Positions 18,601-26,182 of a DNA stretch of 64,000 nucleotides are shown here, piece by piece. The position numbers and the translations under genes are program-made. The stretch lies in assembly GCF_009828925.2 (NCBI RefSeq), contig NZ_WUTY02000001.1, forward strand, positions 2,138,492 to 2,202,491, given 5' to 3'. The notes under the pieces are model-generated. The model worked only from the letters and a program-made list of their open reading frames with translations, had not been told where the DNA came from and did not search any database. The first letter of the stretch is position 1; each line of letters opens with the position of its first letter. This DNA is from Methylicorpusculum oleiharenae. GTDB taxonomy: Bacteria > Pseudomonadota > Gammaproteobacteria > Methylococcales > Methylomonadaceae.

Positions 18601-18932
18601 CAGTGCCTCGGGATTGGACGTTCGTTAAGCACAACTTTTTTACCATCAGCACCAATCCGGACCTGTTCTTGGCGGCCATTACGGCAACGCATGTAAGTGT
18701 TGTTCAGGACGCCACCGGCTTTGGCGATACATTCTTCTTTGCTGCCGGGTTCGATCGTAATCCATTGCGGTTGTTGCTTCGCCATGCTGTTGCCGATTTC
18801 TTCGCCAACTCCTGTGCCGAAACTGCCAATGATACTGCCAAGCTCTTTCAACAAGGATCCCTCGGCATGGGCAAGCGATGTTGCCGAAAGCGATAGAAAA
18901 ACTATAACAAAATATCGTTTTTTCTTTGTCAT
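18600..18932 (-). CDS. Small exported protein of unknown function
   Basis: About 110 residues. After a basic start (MTKKKRYF) a hydrophobic signal peptide ends in SLAHA, so the product is probably periplasmic. The mature part has a Gly-rich stretch (LGSIIGSFGTGVGEEIG), two Cys residues (KEECIAKAGG and YMRCRNGRQEQV) that could form a disulphide, and a basic C-terminus. I do not recognise the family. The ATG at 18932 is preceded by AGGTGGAG, a good ribosome site; a GTG 9 bp upstream would lie inside that site. It is the middle gene of a three-gene cassette and overlaps the NERD gene. Confidence 0.7.
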   Translation of the reverse strand: MTKKKRYFVIVFLSLSATSLAHAEGSLLKELGSIIGSFGTGVGEEIGNSMAKQQPQWITIEPGSKEECIAKAGGVLNNTYMRCRNGRQEQVRIGADGKKVVLNERPIPRH

Positions 18933-18957
18933 TATCTCCACCTAAATATTTTTATTA

Positions 18958-19218
18958 TCAGATAAATTCTTCTTCGTAAGTCTTTCCACTTTTGTCAAAG
19001 CCCTTCTGGTAATGAATGGCATCGCCAATAATCACATCAGAAACATCATCCGGATGAACAGAATTATATAAAGCCGCGAGATGTAAAGTCTGGTTACAGG
19101 AATCAATCAGTTTGCTTGCTTCGCCGTGCAGTAATTCCATCAGCCGATCGACGGCTTCCGCAACTGTTTCCGGATACCTTGAATTGTCCTGCAAAAATGT
19201 TGGCCAGTATTTAGTCAA
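18958..19218 (-). CDS. Hypothetical 86-residue protein
   Basis: The first gene of a minus-strand cassette, ending 25 bp before the small exported protein. The sequence is soluble-looking and acidic, with a segment YPETVAEAVDRLMELLHGE that recalls P-x-T-x-x-E-A-V helical motifs of small uncharacterised domains, and an acidic end (KTYEEEFI). No signal peptide or catalytic motif is visible. The start is a TTG with only a weak ribosome site, which lowers confidence in the N-terminus. I cannot name a function. Confidence 0.5.
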   Translation of the reverse strand: MTKYWPTFLQDNSRYPETVAEAVDRLMELLHGEASKLIDSCNQTLHLAALYNSVHPDDVSDVIIGDAIHYQKGFDKSGKTYEEEFI

Positions 19219-19278
19219 TTTAACTCGAAGGTGGAAGGGAAGGGGGAGTTAAGGGACAATATGACAAATTAATGACAG

Positions 19279-19305
19279 GGTTATCCACAGCTTTTGTGGA
19301 TAACC
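19279..19305. promoter_or_regulatory. Inverted pair of perfect DnaA boxes
   Basis: TTATCCACA (19281-19289) and its complement TGTGGATAA (19295-19303) sit in an 11-bp perfect inverted repeat, GGTTATCCACA / TGTGGATAACC, with a 5-base loop. Both boxes match the DnaA consensus exactly. They lie 61 bp upstream of the minus-strand cassette. No further boxes or AT-rich unwinding region are obvious, so this may be a regulatory or titration site, or simply a hairpin. Confidence 0.5.
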
Positions 19306-19454
19306 GTATTGTTGATGATAATTTATCGCCCCGTAAGACGATCGAAAACAGCGTTAGTTACGACTTGCATTTAAGATTCACCCATAAGCAATTCCTGTGT
19401 TGTTTTCACAATGTTGAGTGTAGACGAAGTTTCTATATCTGCTATTGCCGATAC

Positions 19455-19484
19455 AATTTACTAAAATAGCTATTTTAGTAAATT
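19455..19484. repeat. 30-bp perfect palindrome
   Basis: The arms AATTTACTAAAATA and TATTTTAGTAAATT flank a central GC, giving a perfect 30-bp palindrome with no mismatch. It is AT-rich and intergenic. It could be a dimeric repressor operator or a cruciform; an RNA hairpin would be weak. No adjacent gene explains it. Confidence 0.75.
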
Positions 19485-19576
19485 CAGTTCCATAGCCAAA
19501 AGTCGGGAAACCGGTGAATTTTTCAAATAGGTTTCCAGGTCAGTTCGAGTTTTTCATAAAAGATAAAAATATAGTA

Positions 19577-19725
19577 TCTGCTCACCCCCTCCAATTTTAG
19601 TGGGTGTAGGTGGTTGATTGAAAAGGCTTCTGCAACAGGGATGTTGCAGAGAGCTGCAGGGACGTATTGATGCGTCCTTTGAAATCAAGCGCCTACACCC
19701 TTAATTCAAAGCGGGCGAGTAGTTA
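19577..19725. repeat. 149-bp structured element (family A, intact copy)
   Basis: The outer inverted arms GGGTGTAGG..TTGATT..AAAGG and CCTTT..AATCAA..CCTACACCC bound the element. A nested hairpin TCTGCAACA-GGGA-TGTTGCAGA and a second stem GACGTATTGATGCGTC lie inside. A second copy of over 90 percent identity by eye is split by an IS at 57551-57616 and 59261-59348. The arrangement fits a small non-autonomous mobile element or a structured RNA cassette. Together with the two palindromes upstream it fills the 536-bp gap between 19219 and 19754; no gene is seen there. Confidence 0.8.
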
Positions 19726-19754
19726 CAAAATATAAATAAAAACCTAATTCGACG

Positions 19755-20867
19755 CTATTGTGACTTTTCGCCGTTAATAATGTTTAGCGTTTCCTGCTTT
19801 ATGTCCAATAATTGTTGTATTAGCGTATTAAGTTGCTGAAAGTCATCCTCTATCGACGCGTAATTTTGAGTCAGCAACCCGTCCTCTATTTGACGTGCAA
19901 CAGCTTGAAAGTTCGTCAATCCGCAGAAACTGACTGATCCATGAAGCTTGTGAATACTATTGCGCGCTTCATCTAAATCATTTATTTTAAACAGGTTTGA
20001 TGCTTGAGCAGATAACTGGGGCAGTTCTTCGCATAGTTTTGTTAATAATGTCGCGGCCAGGTTTCTGTCGTTATACGTCTTGGCTAACAGTTGGCCGGCA
20101 TAAACTCTTTTTTTATCCGATGGCTGGGACATCGGTAGCCATAAGCTTAGCGTTTCATCCAAGTGTTCGCGTAAAACAGGCTTAATCAGGCATTCATCAA
20201 ACCCTTCAGCAATAATGCCGCTTAACTGTTCTTTTTGAGCATGTGCGGTTATTGCAACGACAGGCGTATTCAGGTTGGGCGATCCAGGTGCCCTGATGAT
20301 TTTGATCAGGTCGTGGCCGGTATATCCGGGCATTTTCAAATCCAAAAGCACCAGATCAAAACGTTTTTTCAATAAAGCATCATGGGCTTCGATGCCATCC
20401 CTGGTTTCTGTGACCCATAAATCATAAGGTTCCAATTGTTTTTGAAGTAATAAACGGTTAATGGCGTTATCATCGGCTATCAACACTTCAAGTTTGCGGT
20501 GACCGGTTTCATCAAGTCCAATTCTGGGTTGCTGACTTCCATTTGTTTTCGCCGTTAACTCGTTAGCGGATTTATCTAAACGGGTAGTTTGAGTTTCTTT
20601 GCTGATTTCTGACGTCTGTTTGGCCGCTTTGTCTCCGTTTACAGCAGGCTCATCCATGATGTGTTTGAGTTTGTCAGAATAAAATCGGGTAAGTAATAAA
20701 GCGATTAGCGAAGCGCTTAAAAAAATCAGCAGAAAGCTGGATAAAGAATCTGCCAAGATCCCTACCTTACCAGTGCTTACAAACATAAAAATGACCCCTA
20801 GAAAAGTCCATAAGAATGGAACCAGGCTGAGTGTCAGTAATATAAGGTGAGGTTTTTGAGGTTTCAT
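19755..20867 (-). CDS. Membrane-anchored response regulator with REC and HPt domains, no kinase core
   Basis: 370 residues. Two membrane segments (about 8-32 and 43-61) are followed by a low-complexity linker to about residue 122 and a receiver domain at 126-243. The receiver has the acidic pair Asp132-Asp133, phospho-acceptor Asp176 in DLVLLDLKMPG, and Lys229 in LIKP. A histidine phosphotransfer domain follows, with IHKLHGSVSFCG (His306 the likely site). The order matches the ends of BarA-type hybrid kinases, but HAMP, HisKA and HATPase domains are missing, with only about 60 linker residues in their place. It must receive phosphate from another kinase. It stands alone between repeat regions. 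Confidence 0.85.
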   Translation of the reverse strand: MKPQKPHLILLTLSLVPFLWTFLGVIFMFVSTGKVGILADSLSSFLLIFLSASLIALLLTRFYSDKLKHIMDEPAVNGDKAAKQTSEISKETQTTRLDKSANELTAKTNGSQQPRIGLDETGHRKLEVLIADDNAINRLLLQKQLEPYDLWVTETRDGIEAHDALLKKRFDLVLLDLKMPGYTGHDLIKIIRAPGSPNLNTPVVAITAHAQKEQLSGIIAEGFDECLIKPVLREHLDETLSLWLPMSQPSDKKRVYAGQLLAKTYNDRNLAATLLTKLCEELPQLSAQASNLFKINDLDEARNSIHKLHGSVSFCGLTNFQAVARQIEDGLLTQNYASIEDDFQQLNTLIQQLLDIKQETLNIINGEKSQ

Positions 20868-21078
20868 CAGGCTCAGTTAATAACTAGGAGCAAACTTCAA
20901 GACTTGTCGTAATCAATTTATTGTGGCTTTGAAGACAGCGTGCTTTGCAACTAAAACAGTTGACCCACCTTGGGTCCATTAATAGACAAAATGTTTTTGT
21001 GTATAGAGTTTAGCCGGTTTGGTTTAGTTCATTGAATTCGTCTATCGCTAAAAAAGCTATTTTCCGGGTGTTTACTAA

Positions 21079-21621
21079 GGTTGCAGGACAGGGTAAACGC
21101 ATTAAAATAATTAATATATCAATATGTTACCGGTTACTTAGAACGAATAGTCCATTTGGTTTAACTTGTGGTGCCTCTCCCTGGGGACCGTTAGGCCGCG
21201 CCGAGCACTGGCTATTTTGCCGAGAACAGCCCGCTAGGGGAGCGGCAAGGATGCCGCTCGTTTTCGGAGGGATAGGGATAGCCCTTCCGAAAACCCTCGG
21301 CAAAATCGTCAGCGCGCAGGATGCAGCGGCCTTCGGGTGTCTTTTCTTTTGGATACTTTTCTTTGGACAAGCAAAGATAATATCGGCGGGAACGATTTTG
21401 AACAGCTTTAGCTGGCCCGAAGGGCGAAACCCAAGGATGGGTTTCGTAGCAGTATCGCGGTTGTCGGTCTGCGAACCGATTCCACATAAACATCGCGATA
21501 GCGACACATAGCCTTTTTTAGGTTTCAAATCAACCGAGTCTTATAGTAAATCCGGAAAAAGGAATATTTTAACTATCTGATTTTCTATAGTGTTTTAATG
21601 CGTTTGCCCTGGGTTGCAGGA
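21079..21621. mobile_element. MITE-like element, copy 1, with 10-bp target duplication
   Basis: An element at 21089-21611 (523 bp) has near-perfect 19-bp terminal inverted repeats: CAGGGTAAACGCATTAAAA on the left and the complement of CAGGGCAAACGCATTAAAA on the right. It is flanked by a perfect 10-bp direct repeat GGTTGCAGGA (21079-21088 and 21612-21621). An inverted second copy lies at 56064-56514. The interior is GC-rich and made of several stems (for example CGCGATAGCG and GCCGAGCAC) and has no transposase. It explains most of the 1-kb gap before fliL; 20868-21078 shows nothing recognisable. Confidence 0.88.
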
Positions 21622-21835
21622 AACCGTTTAAGCAGCAAGTGCCAGTATCTTCTATACTTTGATGTTTATTGGCGATTGATACGGCTTGGTGTCAAAAAAA
21701 TGACATTTACAAAGTGCCGCGAGTCTTGAAGACTTAGCTTGTTTCATCGCCAGAATCTATAAAATACATTTTTATTAATGAGTTACGTAGCAAGAAGCGG
21801 TGATCTGTTCTTAGTATAACTACCATTAAGATGTT

Positions 21836-21853
21836 CTGGTTTGTTTTTTGCTT
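21836..21853 (+). promoter_or_regulatory. Candidate sigma-54 promoter for fliL operon
   Basis: TCTGGTTTGTTTTTTGCT has GG (21838-21839) and GC (21850-21851) separated by exactly 10 bases, as required for sigma-54 (-24/-12) promoters, with the T-rich -12 side (TTTTGCT). The -24 side is weaker (TGGTTT instead of TGGCAC). It lies 31 bp before the fliL start. RpoN control of this class of flagellar genes is established in Pseudomonas; here it is inferred. Confidence 0.45.
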
Positions 21854-21884
21854 AATTGTGTTTTAAACGTTTAGGATTTTCCAT

Positions 21885-22448
21885 ATGGCTGAAAAGGTTC
21901 AACCTATTGAGGGTGAAGTAAAAAAGTCCTCAAAAAAGTTAATTATCATCATTGTAATTCTGGTGCTTTTGACTGGCGGAGGTGCAGGGGCTTATTTCTT
22001 TTTGATGGGAGATTCCGGGGCTGAAACTGAGGAATCAACTGAAAACTCAGAAAAAAAGGAAGAAACAAAAGAGAAAAAAGCTGAGGATGACAGCGATGAT
22101 GAGGAAGTTGACAGTGCCGGAGTAAAATTAGAGAGTCTTTATTACGATATGAGTAAACCTCTGATTGTGGACTTTCCCAGAGGATCTTCCATTCGACTGA
22201 TACAGGTTTCTGTGTCGCTGATGGTCAAAGGCCAGGAAACCCTTGATGCACTGAAAAAACATGATCCCATGATTAGGAACAATTTATTGATGTTAATCAG
22301 TTCTCAGAGCGGCGAAGACTTGGCTTCTCGTGAAGGCAAGGAAAAACTTAAAGAAGCAATGAAACTGGAAGTGGGGAATGTGTTGAAAAAAATGTCAGGC
22401 AGTAATCGTCTAAAAGAAGTGTTTTTCACCGCTTTTGTTATGCAATAG
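21885..22448 (+). CDS. fliL: Flagellar basal-body-associated protein FliL
   Basis: Single-pass inner-membrane protein that surrounds the stator and supports motor torque. The 187 residues contain a short basic cytoplasmic tail, one membrane segment at about 19-41 (LIIIIVILVLLTGGGAGAYF), an acidic Glu/Lys-rich linker (about 45-75), and a periplasmic stomatin-like domain ending KEVFFTAFVMQ. It is the first gene of the flagellar block, and fliM begins 2 bp after its stop. Confidence 0.93.
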   Translation: MAEKVQPIEGEVKKSSKKLIIIIVILVLLTGGGAGAYFFLMGDSGAETEESTENSEKKEETKEKKAEDDSDDEEVDSAGVKLESLYYDMSKPLIVDFPRGSSIRLIQVSVSLMVKGQETLDALKKHDPMIRNNLLMLISSQSGEDLASREGKEKLKEAMKLEVGNVLKKMSGSNRLKEVFFTAFVMQ

Positions 22449-22450
22449 CC

Positions 22451-23431
22451 ATGTCTACCGCTGACCTGCTCTCACAAGAAGAAATCGATGCGCTGCTGCA
22501 TGGTGTAGACGATGGGGCTATTGAAACCGAAACGGACGATTCGGCGAACAGGGGTGGGACCCGGGCTTACGATTTTACCAGCCAGGAGCGAATAGTTCGG
22601 GGGCGGATGCCGACCCTGGAAATGATCAATGAGCGATTTGCCCGTTATTTCCGGGTTACCCTGTTCAATTTTTTACGTCGAGCAGCGGAAATTTCCATTT
22701 CGGGTATTCAGGTTCAGAAATTTTCAGAATACATACAAGGCCTTTATGTTCCAACGAACTTGAATGTGGTTCGCTTCATGCCTTTGCGGGGGAGAGCTCT
22801 GATTGTCATGGAGCCGAGGTTGGTTTTTACTGCGGTCGATAATTTTTTCGGGGGAACCGGACAATTTTATAACAAGGTTGAAGGCCGCGAGTTTACGCCA
22901 ACCGAAATGCGTGTGATCAGGCTGTTCCTTGATATGATCTTCAAGGATCTTTTTGAAGCATGGAAGCCGGTCATGACATTGGAATTTGAATACATGACGT
23001 CTGAAGTCAATCCCCAATTCGCCAATATTGTCAGTCCTTCCGAAATTGTTGTGATTTCGACGGTTCACGTAGAACTTGACGGCGGTGGAGGCGATATCAA
23101 TATTGTTTTACCTTACTCAATGGTCGAGCCGATCAGGGAATTGTTGGATCAAGTAACCAGTGACCGTGGCGAAACTGACGGCCGCTGGCAGGAATCGCTT
23201 CGTAAAACGGTCATGGGTGTCAACCTGACGCTGGAGAGTGTCCTGGTGGAAAAAACGGTAACGGTCAGAGATGTGATGCATTTCAAAAAAGGGGATGTGA
23301 TTCCGATTGACATGCCTGAACTGGTGCGTCTTAACTCTCAAGCCGTACCTGTTTTTGAAGGAAAAGTTGGATTATCAGACGGCAATTATGCCGTGCAAAT
23401 AGTTAGAAAAGTGAATCCCGATTTGTTATAG
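22451..23431 (+). CDS. fliM: Flagellar motor switch protein FliM
   Basis: C-ring switch component that binds phospho-CheY. The 326-residue protein carries the N-terminal CheY-binding motif LSQEEIDALLHG (6-17), the middle CheC-like domain with RGRALIVMEPRLVF and the conserved FFGG, and a C-terminal SpoA/FliN-like domain (about 255-320). Length and order are normal. It lies between fliL and fliN. Confidence 0.97.
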   Translation: MSTADLLSQEEIDALLHGVDDGAIETETDDSANRGGTRAYDFTSQERIVRGRMPTLEMINERFARYFRVTLFNFLRRAAEISISGIQVQKFSEYIQGLYVPTNLNVVRFMPLRGRALIVMEPRLVFTAVDNFFGGTGQFYNKVEGREFTPTEMRVIRLFLDMIFKDLFEAWKPVMTLEFEYMTSEVNPQFANIVSPSEIVVISTVHVELDGGGGDINIVLPYSMVEPIRELLDQVTSDRGETDGRWQESLRKTVMGVNLTLESVLVEKTVTVRDVMHFKKGDVIPIDMPELVRLNSQAVPVFEGKVGLSDGNYAVQIVRKVNPDLL

Positions 23432-23464
23432 CGGGCACAGCCAAACCAGTGAGACCGGATAGTT

Positions 23465-23899
23465 ATGAGTGAAATAGAAGAAGACGAAGAGTTGGGGGAC
23501 GACTGGGCTGCGGCAATGAACGAGCAAGCCTCGGCCGAAACTCAGGGACGGCGCAATACTGGAGATTTTGAGGCAGCCCAATTTGATGAGCTTGAGAGTA
23601 TGCCATCAATGATGGGTGAGCGGAAAATGTCCAAAGAGGACATAGAGCTGGATGTTATTCTCGATATTCCGGTAGTCATTTCGATGGAAATTGGTCGGGC
23701 ACAGATCAATATCAGGAATTTGCTGCAGCTTAATGAAGGCTCTGTGGTAGAGCTGGACAGGCTTGCTGGAGAGCCCATGGATGTATTGGTCAATGGTACC
23801 TTAATTGCTCACGGAGAGGTTGTGGTAGTCAATGATAAATTTGGTATTCGTTTGACCGACGTCGTAAGTCCCTCTGAACGAGTCAAACGATTGAGTTAA
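23465..23899 (+). CDS. fliN: Flagellar motor switch protein FliN
   Basis: C-ring and export-docking component. Of its 144 residues, an acidic, poorly conserved N-terminal 60 precede the SpoA domain (about 62-140) with VILDIPVVISMEIGR, LNEGSVVELDRLAGEPMDV, and FGIRLTDVVSPSERV. The last base of its stop codon is the first base of the fliO start (TAATG), indicating coupled translation. Confidence 0.96.
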   Translation: MSEIEEDEELGDDWAAAMNEQASAETQGRRNTGDFEAAQFDELESMPSMMGERKMSKEDIELDVILDIPVVISMEIGRAQINIRNLLQLNEGSVVELDRLAGEPMDVLVNGTLIAHGEVVVVNDKFGIRLTDVVSPSERVKRLS

Positions 23900-24351
23900 T
23901 GAAGATTCAGCCCCTCATCTGCGCCGTTCTTATTGGCTTTAGTATTCCGGGCCTGGCGGCGGAAAATTCCCAAGCAGCCGGCCATTTGAAAAACCGTGTC
24001 GTCGAACCGGCCGATTTGCTGCAATGGGGAGTTGGCATGCTGGTTGTGCTGGCAATGTTCTTTGCTTGTGTGTGGGCAATGCGCAAGTTAACGGCTTTAA
24101 CACCGGGGTCGGCAGCAAAAATGCGGGTGCTGGGAGGAATTTCAGTCGGGATGCGAGAGCGTATTGTTCTGGTTGAAGTCGGAAAAAAACAGCTGGTGGT
24201 CGGTGTGGCACCGGGACGTATTGAAACGCTTTTGGTGCTGGAAGGCGATGACTGCTTATCACTGCAACAAAGCCGCGATCCGGATGGCGGTAGTGCTTTT
24301 GCTCAAAAGTTGATGCTGGCTATGAAAGGGGCGGGGCGTTCGGATGCGTAA
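23899..24351 (+). CDS. fliO: Flagellar biosynthesis protein FliO
   Basis: Bitopic membrane protein that helps assemble the FliP ring of the export gate. The 150 residues include a signal-like N-terminus ([15 protein letters not shown]), a membrane segment at about 44-64 ([19 protein letters not shown]), and a small cytoplasmic domain with the conserved [17 protein letters not shown]. It overlaps fliP by 8 bp. FliO is poorly conserved, so the assignment rests on this motif and on position between fliN and fliP. Confidence 0.92.
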   Translation: MKIQPLICAVLIGFSIPGLAAENSQAAGHLKNRVVEPADLLQWGVGMLVVLAMFFACVWAMRKLTALTPGSAAKMRVLGGISVGMRERIVLVEVGKKQLVVGVAPGRIETLLVLEGDDCLSLQQSRDPDGGSAFAQKLMLAMKGAGRSDA

Positions 24352-25099
24352 TCTACACAAGCTTAAATTTATTGTTTTGCTAATCAGCGTTTTATGGCCG
24401 GTTACCGGCGTCTATGCGGTGGGGATTGACGCCTTTAGCGTGTCTACAAATGCGCAGGGCGGACAGACTTATTCGGTGACAATACAAATTCTGGCGTTGA
24501 TGACCGCGTTAACAGTGTTACCGGCTTTGTTATTAACCATGACGTCTTTTACAAGAATCATGATTGTGCTCAGTTTACTTCGGCAAGCGTTAGGCACAGC
24601 GCAGGCGCCCAGTAATCAAATTCTCTTGGGGCTGTCTTTATTTCTGACTATTTTCATCATGATGCCGGTTTTCGATAAGGTTTACGTAGACGCTGTGCAG
24701 CCCTATCTTGATGAAAAAATTGATGTCACAACCGCGATCGAAAAAGCGTCGGGCCCGTTTCGTTTGTTCATGCTCAAACAGACGCGTGAGTCGGATCTGG
24801 AAATGTTTGTTCGTATTTCCGGGCATGAAGAGCTTCAATCCGACGAAGATGTACCATTTTCACTGTTATTACCGGCCTATGTGACCAGCGAATTGAAAAC
24901 AGCGTTTCAGATTGGCTTTCTGATTTTTTTGCCCTTTTTGATTATTGATTTAGTGGTCGCGAGCGTCCTGATGTCCATGGGTATGATGATGTTGTCGCCG
25001 ATGATTATTTCTTTGCCCTTTAAACTAATGCTTTTTGTGTTGGCTGACGGATGGTCCTTGATCATGGAAATGCTGGCAGCAAGCTTTTATGTCACTTAA
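24344..25099 (+). CDS. fliP: Flagellar export gate protein FliP
   Basis: Core subunit of the type III export gate. The 251-residue protein has a cleavable signal peptide ending near VYA, the conserved LTSFTRI-type segment ([19 protein letters not shown]), a periplasmic loop, and the C-terminal signature [19 protein letters not shown]. Order and length match the family. fliQ starts 15 bp after its stop. Confidence 0.97.
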   Translation: MRNLHKLKFIVLLISVLWPVTGVYAVGIDAFSVSTNAQGGQTYSVTIQILALMTALTVLPALLLTMTSFTRIMIVLSLLRQALGTAQAPSNQILLGLSLFLTIFIMMPVFDKVYVDAVQPYLDEKIDVTTAIEKASGPFRLFMLKQTRESDLEMFVRISGHEELQSDEDVPFSLLLPAYVTSELKTAFQIGFLIFLPFLIIDLVVASVLMSMGMMMLSPMIISLPFKLMLFVLADGWSLIMEMLAASFYVT

Positions 25100-25114
25100 T
25101 TCAAGAAGGTTGTT

Positions 25115-25384
25115 ATGACGCCCGAATCTATTTATAACGTGGGTCAGGAGGCCATGCTGGTGGCAGTCAAGCTGACAGCGCCGATTTTGATTCCTTCTCT
25201 GATTGTTGGTTTGTTGATTGCGATGTTTCAGGCCGCCACACAAATCAATGAAATGACGCTGACTTTCGTGCCAAAGCTGATTGTTATCGGTGCCGTATTA
25301 ATGATCTTGGGGCCTTGGATGCTTCAAATGTATGTTGATTATTTCCAGGAAGCGATAAGGGATATTCCTCATTTGATCGGTTGA
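25115..25384 (+). CDS. fliQ: Flagellar export gate protein FliQ
   Basis: Small two-helix membrane subunit of the export gate, 89 residues. It shows the family start (MTPESIYNVGQEAM), the first helix with PILIPSLIVGLLIAMFQAAT, the conserved TQINEMTLTFVPK loop, and a second helix ending PWMLQMYVDY. It lies between fliP and fliR as usual. Confidence 0.96.
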   Translation: MTPESIYNVGQEAMLVAVKLTAPILIPSLIVGLLIAMFQAATQINEMTLTFVPKLIVIGAVLMILGPWMLQMYVDYFQEAIRDIPHLIG

Positions 25385-25400
25385 TGCTGAAGGTTTACTA

Positions 25401-26174
25401 ATGCATTTTACCGAGGCGGAACTCATGGCTAAAGTGACAGTATTTGTATGGCCGTTGATCCGTATAGGAGCGTTGTTCATAGCTGCTCCGTTATTCAGTT
25501 TAAATGGTGTGCCTGCCCGGGTAAGACTGATTTTGGCGGTTGTACTGACCTTAGTGGTCATTCCTGTTTTGCCGCCGTTGCCTCCTATTGATTTGTTCAG
25601 CTATCAAGGACTTTTGATTACAGCGCATCAGGTTTTTATTGGATTGGCGACGGGCTTTATTCTTCAGATGGTGTTTGGTGCAATCGTTTTTGGCGGGCAA
25701 GGTATCGCTTACGGGATGGGTCTGGGATTTGCGTCAATGGTTGATCCGCAAAATGGCCAACAGGTACCGGTAGTCGCTCAATTTTATGTCATCATGAGCA
25801 CATTGATTTTTTTGGCTATGGATGGACATTTGCTGTTGATCAAATTGATCCTGGACAGTTTTGCTACGTTACCTATTGCCGTGGATAGTCTGGATAAGGC
25901 GGATATCTGGTCAATCATTGCGTGGGGCAGTCGCTTGTTTGCCGGAGGTTTACTGCTCGCTTTGCCGGTGATTGCGAGCCTGTTGTTGGTCAATGTCAGT
26001 TTTGGTGTGGCTTCACGGGCGGCACCCCAGTTAAATATTTTCTCAATCGGCTTCCCCGTCACCCTGATGCTGGGCTTGCTTTTGATCTGGCTGACTTTGC
26101 CATCTGTACTTGATAACTTCACCGGCCTGCTTATGGATGCCTATGAGTTAATCGGGCAGATTCTTCGGATTTAA
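25401..26174 (+). CDS. fliR: Flagellar export gate protein FliR
   Basis: Export-gate membrane protein of 257 residues with about six helices. Conserved landmarks are RIGALFIAAPLFS with a following VPARVRL, GLATGFILQMVFGAIVFGGQ, and MVDPQNGQQVPVVAQF. The C-terminal half contains VASRAAPQLNIFSIGFP. flhB begins 8 bp downstream, as is common. Confidence 0.96.
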   Translation: MHFTEAELMAKVTVFVWPLIRIGALFIAAPLFSLNGVPARVRLILAVVLTLVVIPVLPPLPPIDLFSYQGLLITAHQVFIGLATGFILQMVFGAIVFGGQGIAYGMGLGFASMVDPQNGQQVPVVAQFYVIMSTLIFLAMDGHLLLIKLILDSFATLPIAVDSLDKADIWSIIAWGSRLFAGGLLLALPVIASLLLVNVSFGVASRAAPQLNIFSIGFPVTLMLGLLLIWLTLPSVLDNFTGLLMDAYELIGQILRI

Positions 26175-26182
26175 GAGGCGAA

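Noticed and set aside
19219-19484. Possible replication origin around the DnaA box pair
   Set aside because: Only two boxes, no dnaA, dnaN, gyrB, parAB or rep gene nearby; the evidence supports a regulatory site at most.
21127-21528. Overlapping open frames of 93-159 codons on both strands within the MITE-like element
   Set aside because: They lie wholly inside the inverted-ended repeat and follow its hairpins; similar peptides arise in the other copy at 56142-56436. They have no ribosome sites and no domain.
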